Shown here: positions 14,787 to 21,976 of the stretch, one piece after another | Layout of the letters: each line of letters begins with the position of its first letter | Numbering within the stretch: the first letter of the stretch is position 1 | Virus record (IMG/VR): IMGVR_UViG_3300002231_001524 | Coordinates: 2,646 to 25,406 of that record | DNA length: 22,761 nucleotides | Origin: a virus | Direction: 5' to 3' (one strand) | Program-made: the position numbers and the translations under genes | The notes under the pieces: generated by a model | Database searches by the model: none | Told to the model about the DNA's origin: nothing | What the model saw: the letters and a program-made list of their open reading frames with translations, nothing else

Positions 14787-17270
14787 ATGGGAGTTCAAAT
14801 ATTAGAAAGGTCAACAAAATATTACAACCAATTTAATAATGGTGTAGGTTTTACTGATAATTTATCTGAATTTACTGATAACTTTACTGGCTCAGGAATG
14901 AACAAAATAAAGTTAGTTAAAGAGATTCAAGTTGAATGGTTTTCAAAAACTAAAGATAGCGGTGCTACTTGGACTGTTGATACTTCTACGGGAACTTTAC
15001 AAAGTTCAACAAATAATTTTATTAGTGATGGTTTTGCTGTTGGAGATTCATTTATTTATGAAGAACTTTCTGGTAGTGCTGGTACTAATTTTACTGGAGA
15101 AATTACATCAATAAGTCCTAATACTATCATATTTACCTTAACAAGTGGATCAAGAACAAATGCGGATACTGATGCAATGATTAGAGGTTACAATGATTTA
15201 ACTGCTATTAATTATAGATTTGGATTAATTGGAAATAGTGAAAGTTTTAATACAGAAAGTAAAGTTTCTGGAAATGATCAAGGTTATTATGGTAGTGGTG
15301 TTGGTTTTGATACTGGTGGAGGTGTCAGAGATACTAACTTTGTAACATTACAAAAGTTAGGAAGTTATCAAGATTGGATAACTGGAGGCGTTAAGGCTAG
15401 ATTTGTATCAAGTAATTATAGTTTGTTAACAGCAAGGACTGGAAGCCAAACATTTGAAATAGAACACGAATTTATAATAGTTCCATATTATTTAGAGGGT
15501 GAAATAACTAATTTACAAAATAATGTATTGCCGAACTTATTTACTGGTTTAAATACGTTAAAATACGTTTATAGTCCAGGATTTAGAACTGTTTTATCCA
15601 ATCCTAATACTGAAAAGAAAATAGAAGTAGATAGGGAGTTGGGTTCTGTTGCTTGGTTTGGAGAAAACTTTAATGGATTTAATGCTAATTATAAAGTTAA
15701 TTCTATTGATTATTCAGAAGAAGCAACTGGAAATAATGCTGATGGTGTTTTAATAACTTCTAAGACTACAATATTAGTAGAAGTTGAAAACCTATTAGGA
15801 AATTTTAATGCTGCTGAACGTGCTGGAGTTTACATATCTTATTTACCAGAGCAAACAGAATATACAGATACAATTTTAACAGACTTTAAAGAAAACTTTC
15901 TTTATGATGTTGCTTTAAATAATGGGGGGTTAAGTCCAACGGTTGGAGATGAAGGAATAATAACAGAATTTGAAATAATAAATGTTGTAGGTAATACAAT
16001 GACTTTATCATTTGATGTTGAATATTCATTAGCCCAAAAATTAAGATTATCGGGTTTAAATAGTCAAAGTCCTGCACAATATTTAATAGGTGTTGAACTT
16101 GGTGATGCTTCAATACCAGATCAAGGAAACTCTGATAAATTAATACTTTTAGCAGACGTAAACGAATATGATGAAAGTGCTGATATTCCAGATTTATTAA
16201 ACTTTACAAAGTTTGATATTTTAACACATGAAAAGCAATTAGGCGTATTAAATGGTACTACTGATGTTACTGCATGGAATGAAGATGGTGTATTAGTAGA
16301 TTATACTTTTAATTTAGATTTAAACAAAGAAGCGGTTTTAAATAGTTTAGATTTTTTATTAGTCGCTTATGATCCAATTACTAAAAAATACTTTGAATTA
16401 GATAAATATTCTTTTAATATATTTCCTGCTATTGTTAGTGGGGGTATTCAGCAATTAATTTTAAATGCAACTAGGGGGTATATTTTAAAAGTTGGCGATC
16501 AATTTAATGATGTTACTTTAGAAGTTGGGGCAAATGTTGCTAATGTTCAAAATTATAATGGCTTAATAGGTCAAAAATTTAGTTGGCAAGATTGGATTGA
16601 AAATTTAGATGTAGATACTATATTTTTTGATACCACTAAACCCAATAATAATTTTAATTTAAAAAGTTCTAATTATTCTTTTTTGAATGGTTATGAAATA
16701 AGATTAGCATTTTTTGGGAATGTTTTTGGTACAAGTGATTTGGGAGTAAGTGGTTTGACTAATTACCTTACTTTAACACCGCCTTTAACGGTTTATGATT
16801 ATGAAAATGATGGTAATGTTACTCCCGTATGGAGTGAAACAATAGAAACATTTGATGCTAGTGGTACTAATAATTTGGGCGGTGCTATTTTAACTGGTCA
16901 AGACACATTATTTAGAAGTACATGGGTTAACTCTGGCGGTCCTGTTATTTCTTTAACTGGTTTATGGGGTATTAATAGGATAGAAGAAACTAATCAAATA
17001 GGGTTTTCTATTACTGAAATGAGTACGTTAAATCTACCTAGTAGCAATCAATTGTTAAAACCTAAAAATGGCTTAACTTTGTGCGATATTCAAATAGTAG
17101 GGGGTAATGTAGTTTTAGAGTGTTTAATTGATGGTAACATTGCACAACCTGGAGTTAATTATAATCTATCGACTAGAATACAGGATGATAACTTTGTAAT
17201 TTTAGGAAAACAAACGGAAACGGGTGCATTTAAAGATACTGAAACAAGTGTAATAAAAGTAGTAGAATGA
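14787..17270 (+). CDS. large tail-tip or baseplate protein
   Basis: An 827-residue strand-rich protein, MGVQILERSTKYYNQFNNGV then repeated Ser/Thr/Asn-rich strands. About residues 60-125 resemble a small beta domain (SGATWTVDTSTGTLQSSTNN), about 200-240 carry YSLLTARTGSQTFEIEHEFI, and later domains include LSFDVEYSLAQKLRLSG and FWKLD-type strands. The last 150 residues (ETNQIGFSITEMSTLNLPSS, then LVEVENLL-like strands) are also beta. No catalytic motif (lysozyme or peptidase) was found. The size, strand content and position after the hub suggest a tail-tip or baseplate component or adhesin. It overlaps the next gene by 4 nt. Confidence 0.6.
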   Translation: MGVQILERSTKYYNQFNNGVGFTDNLSEFTDNFTGSGMNKIKLVKEIQVEWFSKTKDSGATWTVDTSTGTLQSSTNNFISDGFAVGDSFIYEELSGSAGTNFTGEITSISPNTIIFTLTSGSRTNADTDAMIRGYNDLTAINYRFGLIGNSESFNTESKVSGNDQGYYGSGVGFDTGGGVRDTNFVTLQKLGSYQDWITGGVKARFVSSNYSLLTARTGSQTFEIEHEFIIVPYYLEGEITNLQNNVLPNLFTGLNTLKYVYSPGFRTVLSNPNTEKKIEVDRELGSVAWFGENFNGFNANYKVNSIDYSEEATGNNADGVLITSKTTILVEVENLLGNFNAAERAGVYISYLPEQTEYTDTILTDFKENFLYDVALNNGGLSPTVGDEGIITEFEIINVVGNTMTLSFDVEYSLAQKLRLSGLNSQSPAQYLIGVELGDASIPDQGNSDKLILLADVNEYDESADIPDLLNFTKFDILTHEKQLGVLNGTTDVTAWNEDGVLVDYTFNLDLNKEAVLNSLDFLLVAYDPITKKYFELDKYSFNIFPAIVSGGIQQLILNATRGYILKVGDQFNDVTLEVGANVANVQNYNGLIGQKFSWQDWIENLDVDTIFFDTTKPNNNFNLKSSNYSFLNGYEIRLAFFGNVFGTSDLGVSGLTNYLTLTPPLTVYDYENDGNVTPVWSETIETFDASGTNNLGGAILTGQDTLFRSTWVNSGGPVISLTGLWGINRIEETNQIGFSITEMSTLNLPSSNQLLKPKNGLTLCDIQIVGGNVVLECLIDGNIAQPGVNYNLSTRIQDDNFVILGKQTETGAFKDTETSVIKVVE

Positions 17271-18196
17271 TAATTATAGAACAAACAAATAGCAATCCTT
17301 ATAATTATGGAAGTGGTAACGCTGGAAAAATATTAGGTCCATCTTTACCAGAAATTCCAGACCCTCAAACGAATGATATTTGTATTTGTGATTTTATCAA
17401 ATGTGAATATTCGGAGAAAATATTTTGTGATCCTTTAAACCCAAATGATTATTGGAAAAATGACCAAAACGAATTTCTTTATAAAAGATTTGTATCAAGT
17501 GATACAATAGATATTGAATTACAAAAGGATGAAGTAAAAGTTGCTGATTTGAATACTGATACTTATGGCACTTACTTTGATGGTTTTGCAAGTGGTACAC
17601 CAGAACAACAATTATACAAAGGCTATTTAGTGGATTGGTTAAAAGTATTTAATGATTTTGGTGCTGGAAGTTATACAATAGTTGCTAATCTTAGTATTAT
17701 TGGAAATGCTACGGTATCAACATCAAGAGAATTTATATTAAATGTTTATTCTGATATTGCTGCTGATGGTACTGTAAGAATAGAAAGTTACCAAAACGGA
17801 AATATTTTAGGAAATCAATTTGATTTTACTGGTTTAAATTGGTATCAATCTTTAAGACTTGGTGGTGAATTTGGAAATCCAGCACCGATATTTGAAACTT
17901 CTGAATATGTAACAAGTAAACACATAAGAAGACAAAACAAAGCCAGTATGAGTAGAGAATGGACTTTAAACACTAAGCTAATTAGTTGGGAAGTAGTCGA
18001 AAAGTTGGTTTATAATAAGTTGTTAGGGAATGAGATTTTGATAACTGATTATAAAATAAAAGCCGAATCATTATGGAGGCGTGTTAAAGTATTCATGCAA
18101 GAAATTGACAAACCAGAAATAGTAAACAATCCGAATAGACGTTATAATATTAAATTTGTTGATGTTAAACAAATATTTACAAAAAGAAACTTTTAA
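17267..18196 (+). CDS. tail-tip protein with N-terminal cysteine cluster
   Basis: A 309-residue protein. The N-terminal 55 residues are Asn/Pro-rich and carry Cys 39, 41, 46 and 54 (ICICDFIKCEYSEKIFCDP), close enough for metal binding or disulphides. The middle (about 75-215) is a beta domain (GSYTIVANLSIIGNATVSTS, then TGLNWYQSLRLGGEFGNP). The C-terminal 90 residues, with REWTLNTKLISWEVVEKLV, ESLWRRVKVFMQEIDKPEIV and RRYNIKFVDVKQIF, are a mixed domain like those of distal tail ring proteins. It is coupled to the previous large tail gene by a 4-nt overlap. The exact place in the tail tip is unknown. Confidence 0.55.
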   Translation: MIIIEQTNSNPYNYGSGNAGKILGPSLPEIPDPQTNDICICDFIKCEYSEKIFCDPLNPNDYWKNDQNEFLYKRFVSSDTIDIELQKDEVKVADLNTDTYGTYFDGFASGTPEQQLYKGYLVDWLKVFNDFGAGSYTIVANLSIIGNATVSTSREFILNVYSDIAADGTVRIESYQNGNILGNQFDFTGLNWYQSLRLGGEFGNPAPIFETSEYVTSKHIRRQNKASMSREWTLNTKLISWEVVEKLVYNKLLGNEILITDYKIKAESLWRRVKVFMQEIDKPEIVNNPNRRYNIKFVDVKQIFTKRNF

Positions 18197-18208
18197 AAAT
18201 TAAAAAAA

Positions 18209-19048
18209 ATGGGTGATAAAATTTCGCAATATACCGCAGACGGTGCAAGCAATCCTTTAAAGGATGAAGATTTATTTGATGCAAGTAATGAAGATGGGGC
18301 TGGTAGTTTTGATTTAAGTAAAAAAATTACTGCTTTAGAATTACTAGCTTATATTAATGCTAATATTGATAATTTATATTCAACTGATGGATCAATTCCA
18401 AATAATAGAGAAGTAGTTTTAAATAGTAAAATACTTTCTTTTATACAAGGAGATATAAAATTGAAATCAACGGGGGGGAATGTAAATTTTGTATTAGAAA
18501 GTAGTGTAGCAAATAAGCGAGTTAATTTAAAACATAATGATTCTTTAGATTCTGGAGGAATAACATTAAGTAATTCGGCTGGTGATTTTTTTACTGCCGA
18601 AGATGGTGTTTTAACTTTTAATGTAAATGATTTGTATGCTGAATCTGGTTTTGTAGGAATTAATAATTCAGTTCAAATAGGTACAGAAGTTTTTAGAGTA
18701 AATGGAGAAAGTAGATTAGGTTCGTCTATTATTAATGGTGTTGGAATGACTGTTGACGGTGCTGGATCTACAAATGCTAGGAATTTTGCAGTACAAAACA
18801 ATACAGATGGTAAGTATTTTGTTGCTACTAGTGATGCTGGGGATGGTAGAATAGGTATTAATGTATTAAATCCAGATTCTACAAAAAGGCTTCATGTAGT
18901 TGGAGATACTAGAATAGATGGTACGCAATTTTTAAATAACCAATCAGCACCAGCAACACCTACTGGGGGCGGTATTATTTATGTAGAAAGTGGTGCATTA
19001 AAATATATTGGATCAAGTGGTACTATAACAACCTTAGCAAACGCATAA
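18209..19048 (+). CDS. tail fibre protein
   Basis: A 279-residue protein with a short helical base (MGDKISQYTADGASNPLKDE, then SKKITALELLAYINANIDNL), followed by a repetitive Asn/Ser/Gly-rich shaft (LKHNDSLDSGGITLSNSAGD) and a tip. The final 60 residues, RLHVVGDTRIDGTQFLNNQS then SAPATPTGGGIIYVESGALK and YIGSSGTITTLANA, are a familiar ending of flavobacterial phage fibres. The ATG follows a long A-rich leader with no Shine-Dalgarno sequence. It likely contacts the host surface, being the last large gene before the lysis cassette. Confidence 0.75.
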   Translation: MGDKISQYTADGASNPLKDEDLFDASNEDGAGSFDLSKKITALELLAYINANIDNLYSTDGSIPNNREVVLNSKILSFIQGDIKLKSTGGNVNFVLESSVANKRVNLKHNDSLDSGGITLSNSAGDFFTAEDGVLTFNVNDLYAESGFVGINNSVQIGTEVFRVNGESRLGSSIINGVGMTVDGAGSTNARNFAVQNNTDGKYFVATSDAGDGRIGINVLNPDSTKRLHVVGDTRIDGTQFLNNQSAPATPTGGGIIYVESGALKYIGSSGTITTLANA

Positions 19049-19060
19049 AAATAAAATTAT

Positions 19061-19068
19061 TAAATTTA
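19061..19068 (+). promoter_or_regulatory. weak promoter-like box TAAATTTA
   Basis: TAAATTTA differs from TAnnTTTG at the last base and lies 4 nt before the ATG at 19073, the same spacing as the boxes at 6975 and 8901. With the mismatch and the AT-rich setting, chance is quite possible. Confidence 0.25.
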
Positions 19069-19072
19069 CAAA

Positions 19073-19405
19073 ATGATACAAATTAACAAACAATTGCAAA
19101 GACCAGACAAAGGAATGGTAAGTTCTGGCAGTATAATTTATTATACGGCACAATTTATAGAAGAAAAAAAAATAATTAGATTTAATTTAACTCATTGGTT
19201 TAGCTTAAGTGCAAAAGAAACTGCTGCTACTGATGGATGGTTGCCAATTCCAAAGGTTAAAGATTTTAGTTATATTCAATTAAAAGAATGTACTGATGAA
19301 GAATGGGAATCTTTAGATGATGCTGGAAGTGCTGCATTAGTTAAAGGATGGTTACAAGAAATAATTGAATCTCAAATAGGGGTTGGAAATACTGAAATAA
19401 TATAA
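19073..19405 (+). CDS. small conserved protein between fibre and lysis genes
   Basis: A 110-residue protein, MIQINKQLQRPDKGMVSSGS then strands (IIYYTAQFIEEKKIIRFNLT, HWFSLSAKETAATDGWLPIP) and a C-terminal helix (DAGSAALVKGWLQEIIESQI). It has no membrane segment and no catalytic motif. It ends one base into the holin-like start (TAATG). The position suggests a fibre accessory or a tail-tip component, but the function is unknown. Confidence 0.55.
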   Translation: MIQINKQLQRPDKGMVSSGSIIYYTAQFIEEKKIIRFNLTHWFSLSAKETAATDGWLPIPKVKDFSYIQLKECTDEEWESLDDAGSAALVKGWLQEIIESQIGVGNTEII

Positions 19406-19626
19406 TGAAAGAGGCAAAGGATAGGTTTTTAAATTTAATCATGGATCATGGCGTAAGTTTAAGTTTATCCGTTGCCTTTTGTTTTGCTATTTATTATATT
19501 GTACACTCTCAAAATGTTGAATTAATGAAAGCAATTTATCAATTAAGAGAAGATAAAAGGCAATTGAGAGAAGATGAAAGGGAGTTAATACAAGATATTA
19601 TTGAATGTTATAAATTAAAAGAATGA
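19405..19626 (+). CDS. small holin-like or spanin-like membrane protein
   Basis: A 73-residue protein with one membrane helix at about 13-33 (GVSLSLSVAFCFAIYYIVHS), then a charged helix (IYQLREDKRQLREDERELIQ) containing a QLRED repeat. A single N-terminal helix plus a charged coiled coil resembles BhlA/UviB-type holin-like proteins. It starts with a 1-nt overlap and overlaps the endolysin start by 4 nt, so it is tightly coupled to the lysin. Alternatively it could be a spanin-type or regulatory lysis factor. Confidence 0.6.
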   Translation: MKEAKDRFLNLIMDHGVSLSLSVAFCFAIYYIVHSQNVELMKAIYQLREDKRQLREDERELIQDIIECYKLKE

Positions 19627-20084
19627 AATTATCAGAAAATTTAAGCGTTAACGAGGTAATTAAATCTAATACAGCCACTAGAAAAGGTATTGACAACCAT
19701 CCTACGCAAGAACATTTAGAAGCCTTAGAAGATATTGCAGAAAATATATTTCAACCGATTAGAGAGCATTTTAAAGTTGCTATTGGTATTAGTTCTGGTT
19801 ATCGGTCAGAGGCTTTAAACAAAGCCATAGGAGGTAGTAAAACGAGCCAACATAGTAAAGGTGAGGCATTGGATTTAGATGCTGATATGTTTGGTAAAAT
19901 AACGAATAAGCAAATATTTGAATTTATCAAAGAAAATTTAGTTTTTGATCAATTAATTTGGGAGTTTGGAAATGATAACGAGCCTAATTGGGTTCATGTA
20001 TCATTTACAACTAGAAGACCTAACAGAATGCAAATATTAAAGGCTTATAAGTTAAAAGGTAAAAATAAATATAAACCAATGTAA
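19623..20084 (+). CDS. endolysin, peptidase M15 (D,D- or L,D-peptidase)
   Basis: A 153-residue zinc peptidase of the M15 (D-Ala-D-Ala carboxypeptidase-like) family that cuts peptide bridges in peptidoglycan during lysis. The metal site is visible: SQHSKGEALDLD gives His77 and Asp84 in the SxHxxGxAxD motif, and NWVHVSF gives His125; Glu114 in LIWEFG fits the catalytic acid. SSGYRS at 57-62 is another family motif. There is no signal peptide, so export needs a holin, and holin candidates flank it on both sides. The length is typical for a single-domain lysin. The gene overlaps both neighbours (4 nt upstream, 1 nt downstream). Confidence 0.9.
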   Translation: MKLSENLSVNEVIKSNTATRKGIDNHPTQEHLEALEDIAENIFQPIREHFKVAIGISSGYRSEALNKAIGGSKTSQHSKGEALDLDADMFGKITNKQIFEFIKENLVFDQLIWEFGNDNEPNWVHVSFTTRRPNRMQILKAYKLKGKNKYKPM

Positions 20085-20530
20085 TGGGAAAATTTAAAGA
20101 AAAAAACGGTAAAACAATGGTTGGTGCTTTTTTACAAAGTGTTGCACCTAATATTATTGATGTTGTTGGAGATGTTTTACCCTCTAATGGTGCTTTAGGC
20201 ATTGTAAAGAACTTAATTCAAAAGGATGATAAGTTAACAGCAAATGAAAAAGTAGAGGCGTTAAGGCTATTAGAATTAGATTTGGAGAATGTTAAAGATG
20301 CTAGAGATATGCAAAAAGAAGCATTGAAGCAAAATGATGTATTTTCTAAAAGATTTTTATATTATTTATCTACTTTCTGGAGTTTAACTGCAGCATCTTA
20401 TTTTTTCTTTGCAACTTTTACGCCCGTTTTAAATGATAAGATAGCAGATATTATTTTAGGCTTTTTGTTGGGTAGTGTTGTTGGAGTAATGATGAACTTT
20501 TTTTATGGAGATAGCCATAAAATGAAATAA
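20084..20530 (+). CDS. holin, 3TM family (gene-transfer-release type)
   Basis: A 148-residue protein. Residues 1-55 contain a weakly hydrophobic helix (VGAFLQSVAPNIIDVVGDVL); 56-85 a charged helix (EKVEALRLLELDLENVKDAR, then MQKEALKQND). Two clear membrane helices follow at about 91-112 (FLYYLSTFWSLTAASYFFFA) and 118-141 (DKIADIILGFLLGSVVGVMM). It ends FFYGDSHKMK, like the conserved ending of the 3TM holin family. It follows the lysin with a 1-nt overlap. It should form the membrane holes that let the M15 lysin reach peptidoglycan and so set lysis time. Confidence 0.8.
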   Translation: MGKFKEKNGKTMVGAFLQSVAPNIIDVVGDVLPSNGALGIVKNLIQKDDKLTANEKVEALRLLELDLENVKDARDMQKEALKQNDVFSKRFLYYLSTFWSLTAASYFFFATFTPVLNDKIADIILGFLLGSVVGVMMNFFYGDSHKMK

Positions 20531-20535
20531 TTTAT

Positions 20536-20543
20536 TATATTTG
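20536..20543 (+). promoter_or_regulatory. -7 promoter box TATATTTG, just after the holin gene
   Basis: TATATTTG is a full TAnnTTTG match starting 6 nt after the holin stop. There is no gene for 240 nt downstream on this strand, and a terminator follows about 40 nt later, so the predicted product is a short RNA. A -33 TTG is not obvious. Confidence 0.45.
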
Positions 20544-20549
20544 TATTGA

Positions 20550-20606
20550 TTTTCTATTTTCGTATTTTTATTTGAAAAGCCTCTCATTTATTTGGGAGGT
20601 TTTTTA
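20550..20606 (+). ncRNA. candidate small RNA 1 (about 57 nt)
   Basis: The stretch from the expected start of the 20536-20543 box to the T tract at 20600-20606 has no open frame of useful size. Its 3' half is the terminator hairpin and its 5' part is a U-rich single-stranded stretch. It may also be just the 3' UTR of the lysis transcript. The call rests on box-to-terminator layout only. Confidence 0.3.
20580..20606 (+). terminator. terminator after the lysis genes
   Basis: The CCTCTCA / TGGGAGG stem (one G-T wobble) with a short A/T loop is followed by a T7 run at 20600-20606. It ends the late transcript that carries tail and lysis genes. Confidence 0.75.
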
Positions 20607-20626
20607 TTGTATAAAATAATTTTTAT

Positions 20627-20634
20627 TATATTTG
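20627..20634 (+). promoter_or_regulatory. -7 promoter box TATATTTG with TTG -33 element
   Basis: TATATTTG is preceded by TTG at 20607-20609 with a 17-nt gap, so both parts of the Bacteroidota promoter are present. It is the best promoter in the window. The next terminator is about 50 nt downstream and no gene is in between. Confidence 0.55.
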
Positions 20635-20640
20635 AATACT

Positions 20641-20710
20641 GATTAATAACATAATTGTACTTGATGTGCAATAACCTAAAACCCGACATCGCCAAAATAG
20701 TCGGGTTTTT
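20641..20710 (+). ncRNA. candidate small RNA 2 (about 70 nt)
   Basis: This spans from the expected start, 7 nt after the promoter box, to the T tract of the second terminator. The first 37 nt are unstructured by eye and the rest is the terminator stem. A 21-codon frame (ATG 20664) runs through the terminator and is not convincing. A short leader RNA or a regulatory RNA is possible. Alternatively the terminator stops readthrough before the early operon. Confidence 0.35.
20678..20710 (+). terminator. strong terminator before the early operon
   Basis: An AAAACCCGAC / GTCGGGTTTT stem encloses a 12-nt loop and is followed by T residues (20705-20711). The stem is nearly perfect and G/C-rich against the AT background. 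It insulates the early operon from the late region. Confidence 0.85.
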
Positions 20711-20727
20711 TATTTTCAATCTTTTTT

Positions 20728-20753
20728 AAAGTAATACTAAAAGTAATACTTTT
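20728..20753 (+). promoter_or_regulatory. tandem palindromic operator AGTAaTACT x2
   Basis: AAAGTAATACT occurs at 20728-20738 and again at 20740-20750, with a 12-bp period. Each carries the odd palindrome AGTA-A-TACT, and the second extends to AAAAGTAATACTTTT (7+1+7). The pair sits just upstream of the promoter box at 20760-20767, where a dimeric repressor or activator would act. A ribbon-helix-helix protein encoded downstream (21966-22205) is one candidate binder. Confidence 0.55.
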
Positions 20754-20759
20754 TTTATG

Positions 20760-20767
20760 TATATTTG
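20760..20767 (+). promoter_or_regulatory. early operon promoter, -7 box TATATTTG
   Basis: TATATTTG lies 23 nt before the ATG at 20791, so the leader would be short (about 15-20 nt). The -33 region is taken up by the second AGTAaTACT palindrome and no TTG is visible there, which fits a promoter that depends on, or is blocked by, a bound regulator. Confidence 0.6.
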
Positions 20768-20790
20768 TACGGTAATCAAAACGTAAAAAG

Positions 20791-21102
20791 ATGGAATTAT
20801 TAGAAATAGAAAATTTAGATTTAGAAAGCAACACTTTAACTGCTGTATTTGACGGCTTATTTTCAGAGGGTTTTATTGTTAAGTCTGATTTTAGTTATGA
20901 TACTGAATTATTAGAAGAAGAAGAAGAAGAAACTAATTGTAAAAATGTTATTGGTGCTACTAATATTAAGTTTTGGGATTTTAAAACTTTTGATAGTCAA
21001 GAAAATGAGATTTCTATAAATGATAGAGAGTTAAAAAAGATTAAGGAATTAGTTGAATTTAAGCTAATTGATTTATTAAGTGATGAATTAAATAATAATT
21101 AA
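20791..21102 (+). CDS. acidic hypothetical protein, first early gene
   Basis: A 103-residue protein with about 27 Asp/Glu against about 9 Lys/Arg. It contains a run of six Glu encoded by (GAA)6 at 20914-20931. A strand region (SNTLTAVFDGLFSEGFIVKS, then KNVIGATNIKFWDFKTFDS) is followed by a helix (RELKKIKELVEFKLIDLLSD). It is the first gene after the operator-promoter, so it should be among the first made after infection. No family is recognised; an anti-host or DNA-mimic role is only a possibility raised by its charge. Confidence 0.55.
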   Translation: MELLEIENLDLESNTLTAVFDGLFSEGFIVKSDFSYDTELLEEEEEETNCKNVIGATNIKFWDFKTFDSQENEISINDRELKKIKELVEFKLIDLLSDELNNN

Positions 21103-21114
21103 AAAATAATAGAT

Positions 21115-21564
21115 ATGAATTTAGAAGATTTAAAAAAAGAAATACCCTTTAAATGGAGGGTGCAAAGTGCAAATCAATACGGGGCAAGTTGTGTTGCTTA
21201 TATTGATGCCAGAGATGTTCAAGATTTACTTGATGAAGTTTGTGGTCCTCAAAATTGGCAATGTAAATATTCAGAACATAAAAACAATTTATTTTGTTCT
21301 ATTGGTGTTGATATGGGCAAAGGTTGGGTATGGAAGTCAGATTGTGGAACTGAATCAAATGTTGAAAAACAAAAAGGAGAAGCATCAGATGCTTTTAAAC
21401 GTGCAGCGGTTATGTGGGGTGTAGGTAGATTTTTATATTCTAAAACTATTGTAAAGTTACCAGCAAAACAAAATAATGGTCGTTGGTTGCCATATTCAGA
21501 AAAAACAGGAAAATTTGTTTATGGAGATAATATAACAAAATGGTGTAATCAATTAAGTAAATAA
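21115..21564 (+). CDS. Rad52/22-family single-strand annealing protein
   Basis: A 149-residue recombination protein that anneals complementary single strands, working in phage genome recombination and repair. Family signatures are RVQSANQYGASCVAYIDARD near the start, EVCGPQNWQCKYSE, a strand CSIGVDMGKGWVWKSDCG, and the diagnostic GEASDAFKRAAVMWGVGRFLY at 88-108. The length is typical of short phage members that lack the long C-terminal region of cellular Rad52. It may work with a host or phage exonuclease, which is not visible here. The ATG follows ATAGAT, a context shared with two other genes in this operon. Confidence 0.87.
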   Translation: MNLEDLKKEIPFKWRVQSANQYGASCVAYIDARDVQDLLDEVCGPQNWQCKYSEHKNNLFCSIGVDMGKGWVWKSDCGTESNVEKQKGEASDAFKRAAVMWGVGRFLYSKTIVKLPAKQNNGRWLPYSEKTGKFVYGDNITKWCNQLSK

Positions 21565-21571
21565 AATAGAT

Positions 21572-21976
21572 ATGATAGATACAGCAAATTTAGTACAAGA
21601 AGTAATAGATGGAAATTTCAGCCCTTACAAGGCTGAATACATAATTAAAGAGCAAATGAACGTTTTAAGCGTACATTTGGAAATAGTGCATACAGAAGCA
21701 CAAAACCAATCAATTTATGAAGATAAAAATTTTGAAAAAGATGGCTTTAAAATGGAGAAAAGAAACGGTAGAAAAGTTTGGAATTTTAAAGGATGTGAAT
21801 CGTATAAAATAGCAAAAGACAATTTAACAGAAATTGAAAACAATCTAAAGGATAATTTCAATCAATGGGAAAAAGGAAATACAGTAGTTAATGAAGATGG
21901 TGTTGTTTTAGAAGTACCAAAAGTAACTTATACAAAAGAAGTTTTAATTATTAAAAAGGTAAAAGATGAAAAATAA
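21572..21976 (+). CDS. hypothetical protein next to the annealing protein
   Basis: A 134-residue protein with an N-terminal helix (MIDTANLVQEVIDGNFSPYK, then AEYIIKEQMNVLSVHLEIVH) and a later basic and strand region (KMEKRNGRKVWNFKGCES). It ends in a strand pair VLEVPKVTYTKEVLIIKKVK. It is encoded 7 nt after the annealase and is likely to be cotranslated. The function is unknown; a recombination accessory role is inferred from position only. It overlaps the next gene by 11 nt. Confidence 0.5.
   Translation: MIDTANLVQEVIDGNFSPYKAEYIIKEQMNVLSVHLEIVHTEAQNQSIYEDKNFEKDGFKMEKRNGRKVWNFKGCESYKIAKDNLTEIENNLKDNFNQWEKGNTVVNEDGVVLEVPKVTYTKEVLIIKKVKDEK

Noticed and set aside
14932-15114. Plus-strand hydrophobic frame inside the large tail gene
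   Set aside because: Alternate frame of a confident 827-residue gene, no initiation context.
20664-20729. A 21-codon frame (MCNNLKPDIAKIVGFF...) that could be a leader peptide
   Set aside because: It runs straight through the terminator stem and T tract, so its second half is simply the hairpin; no evidence for attenuation by translation.
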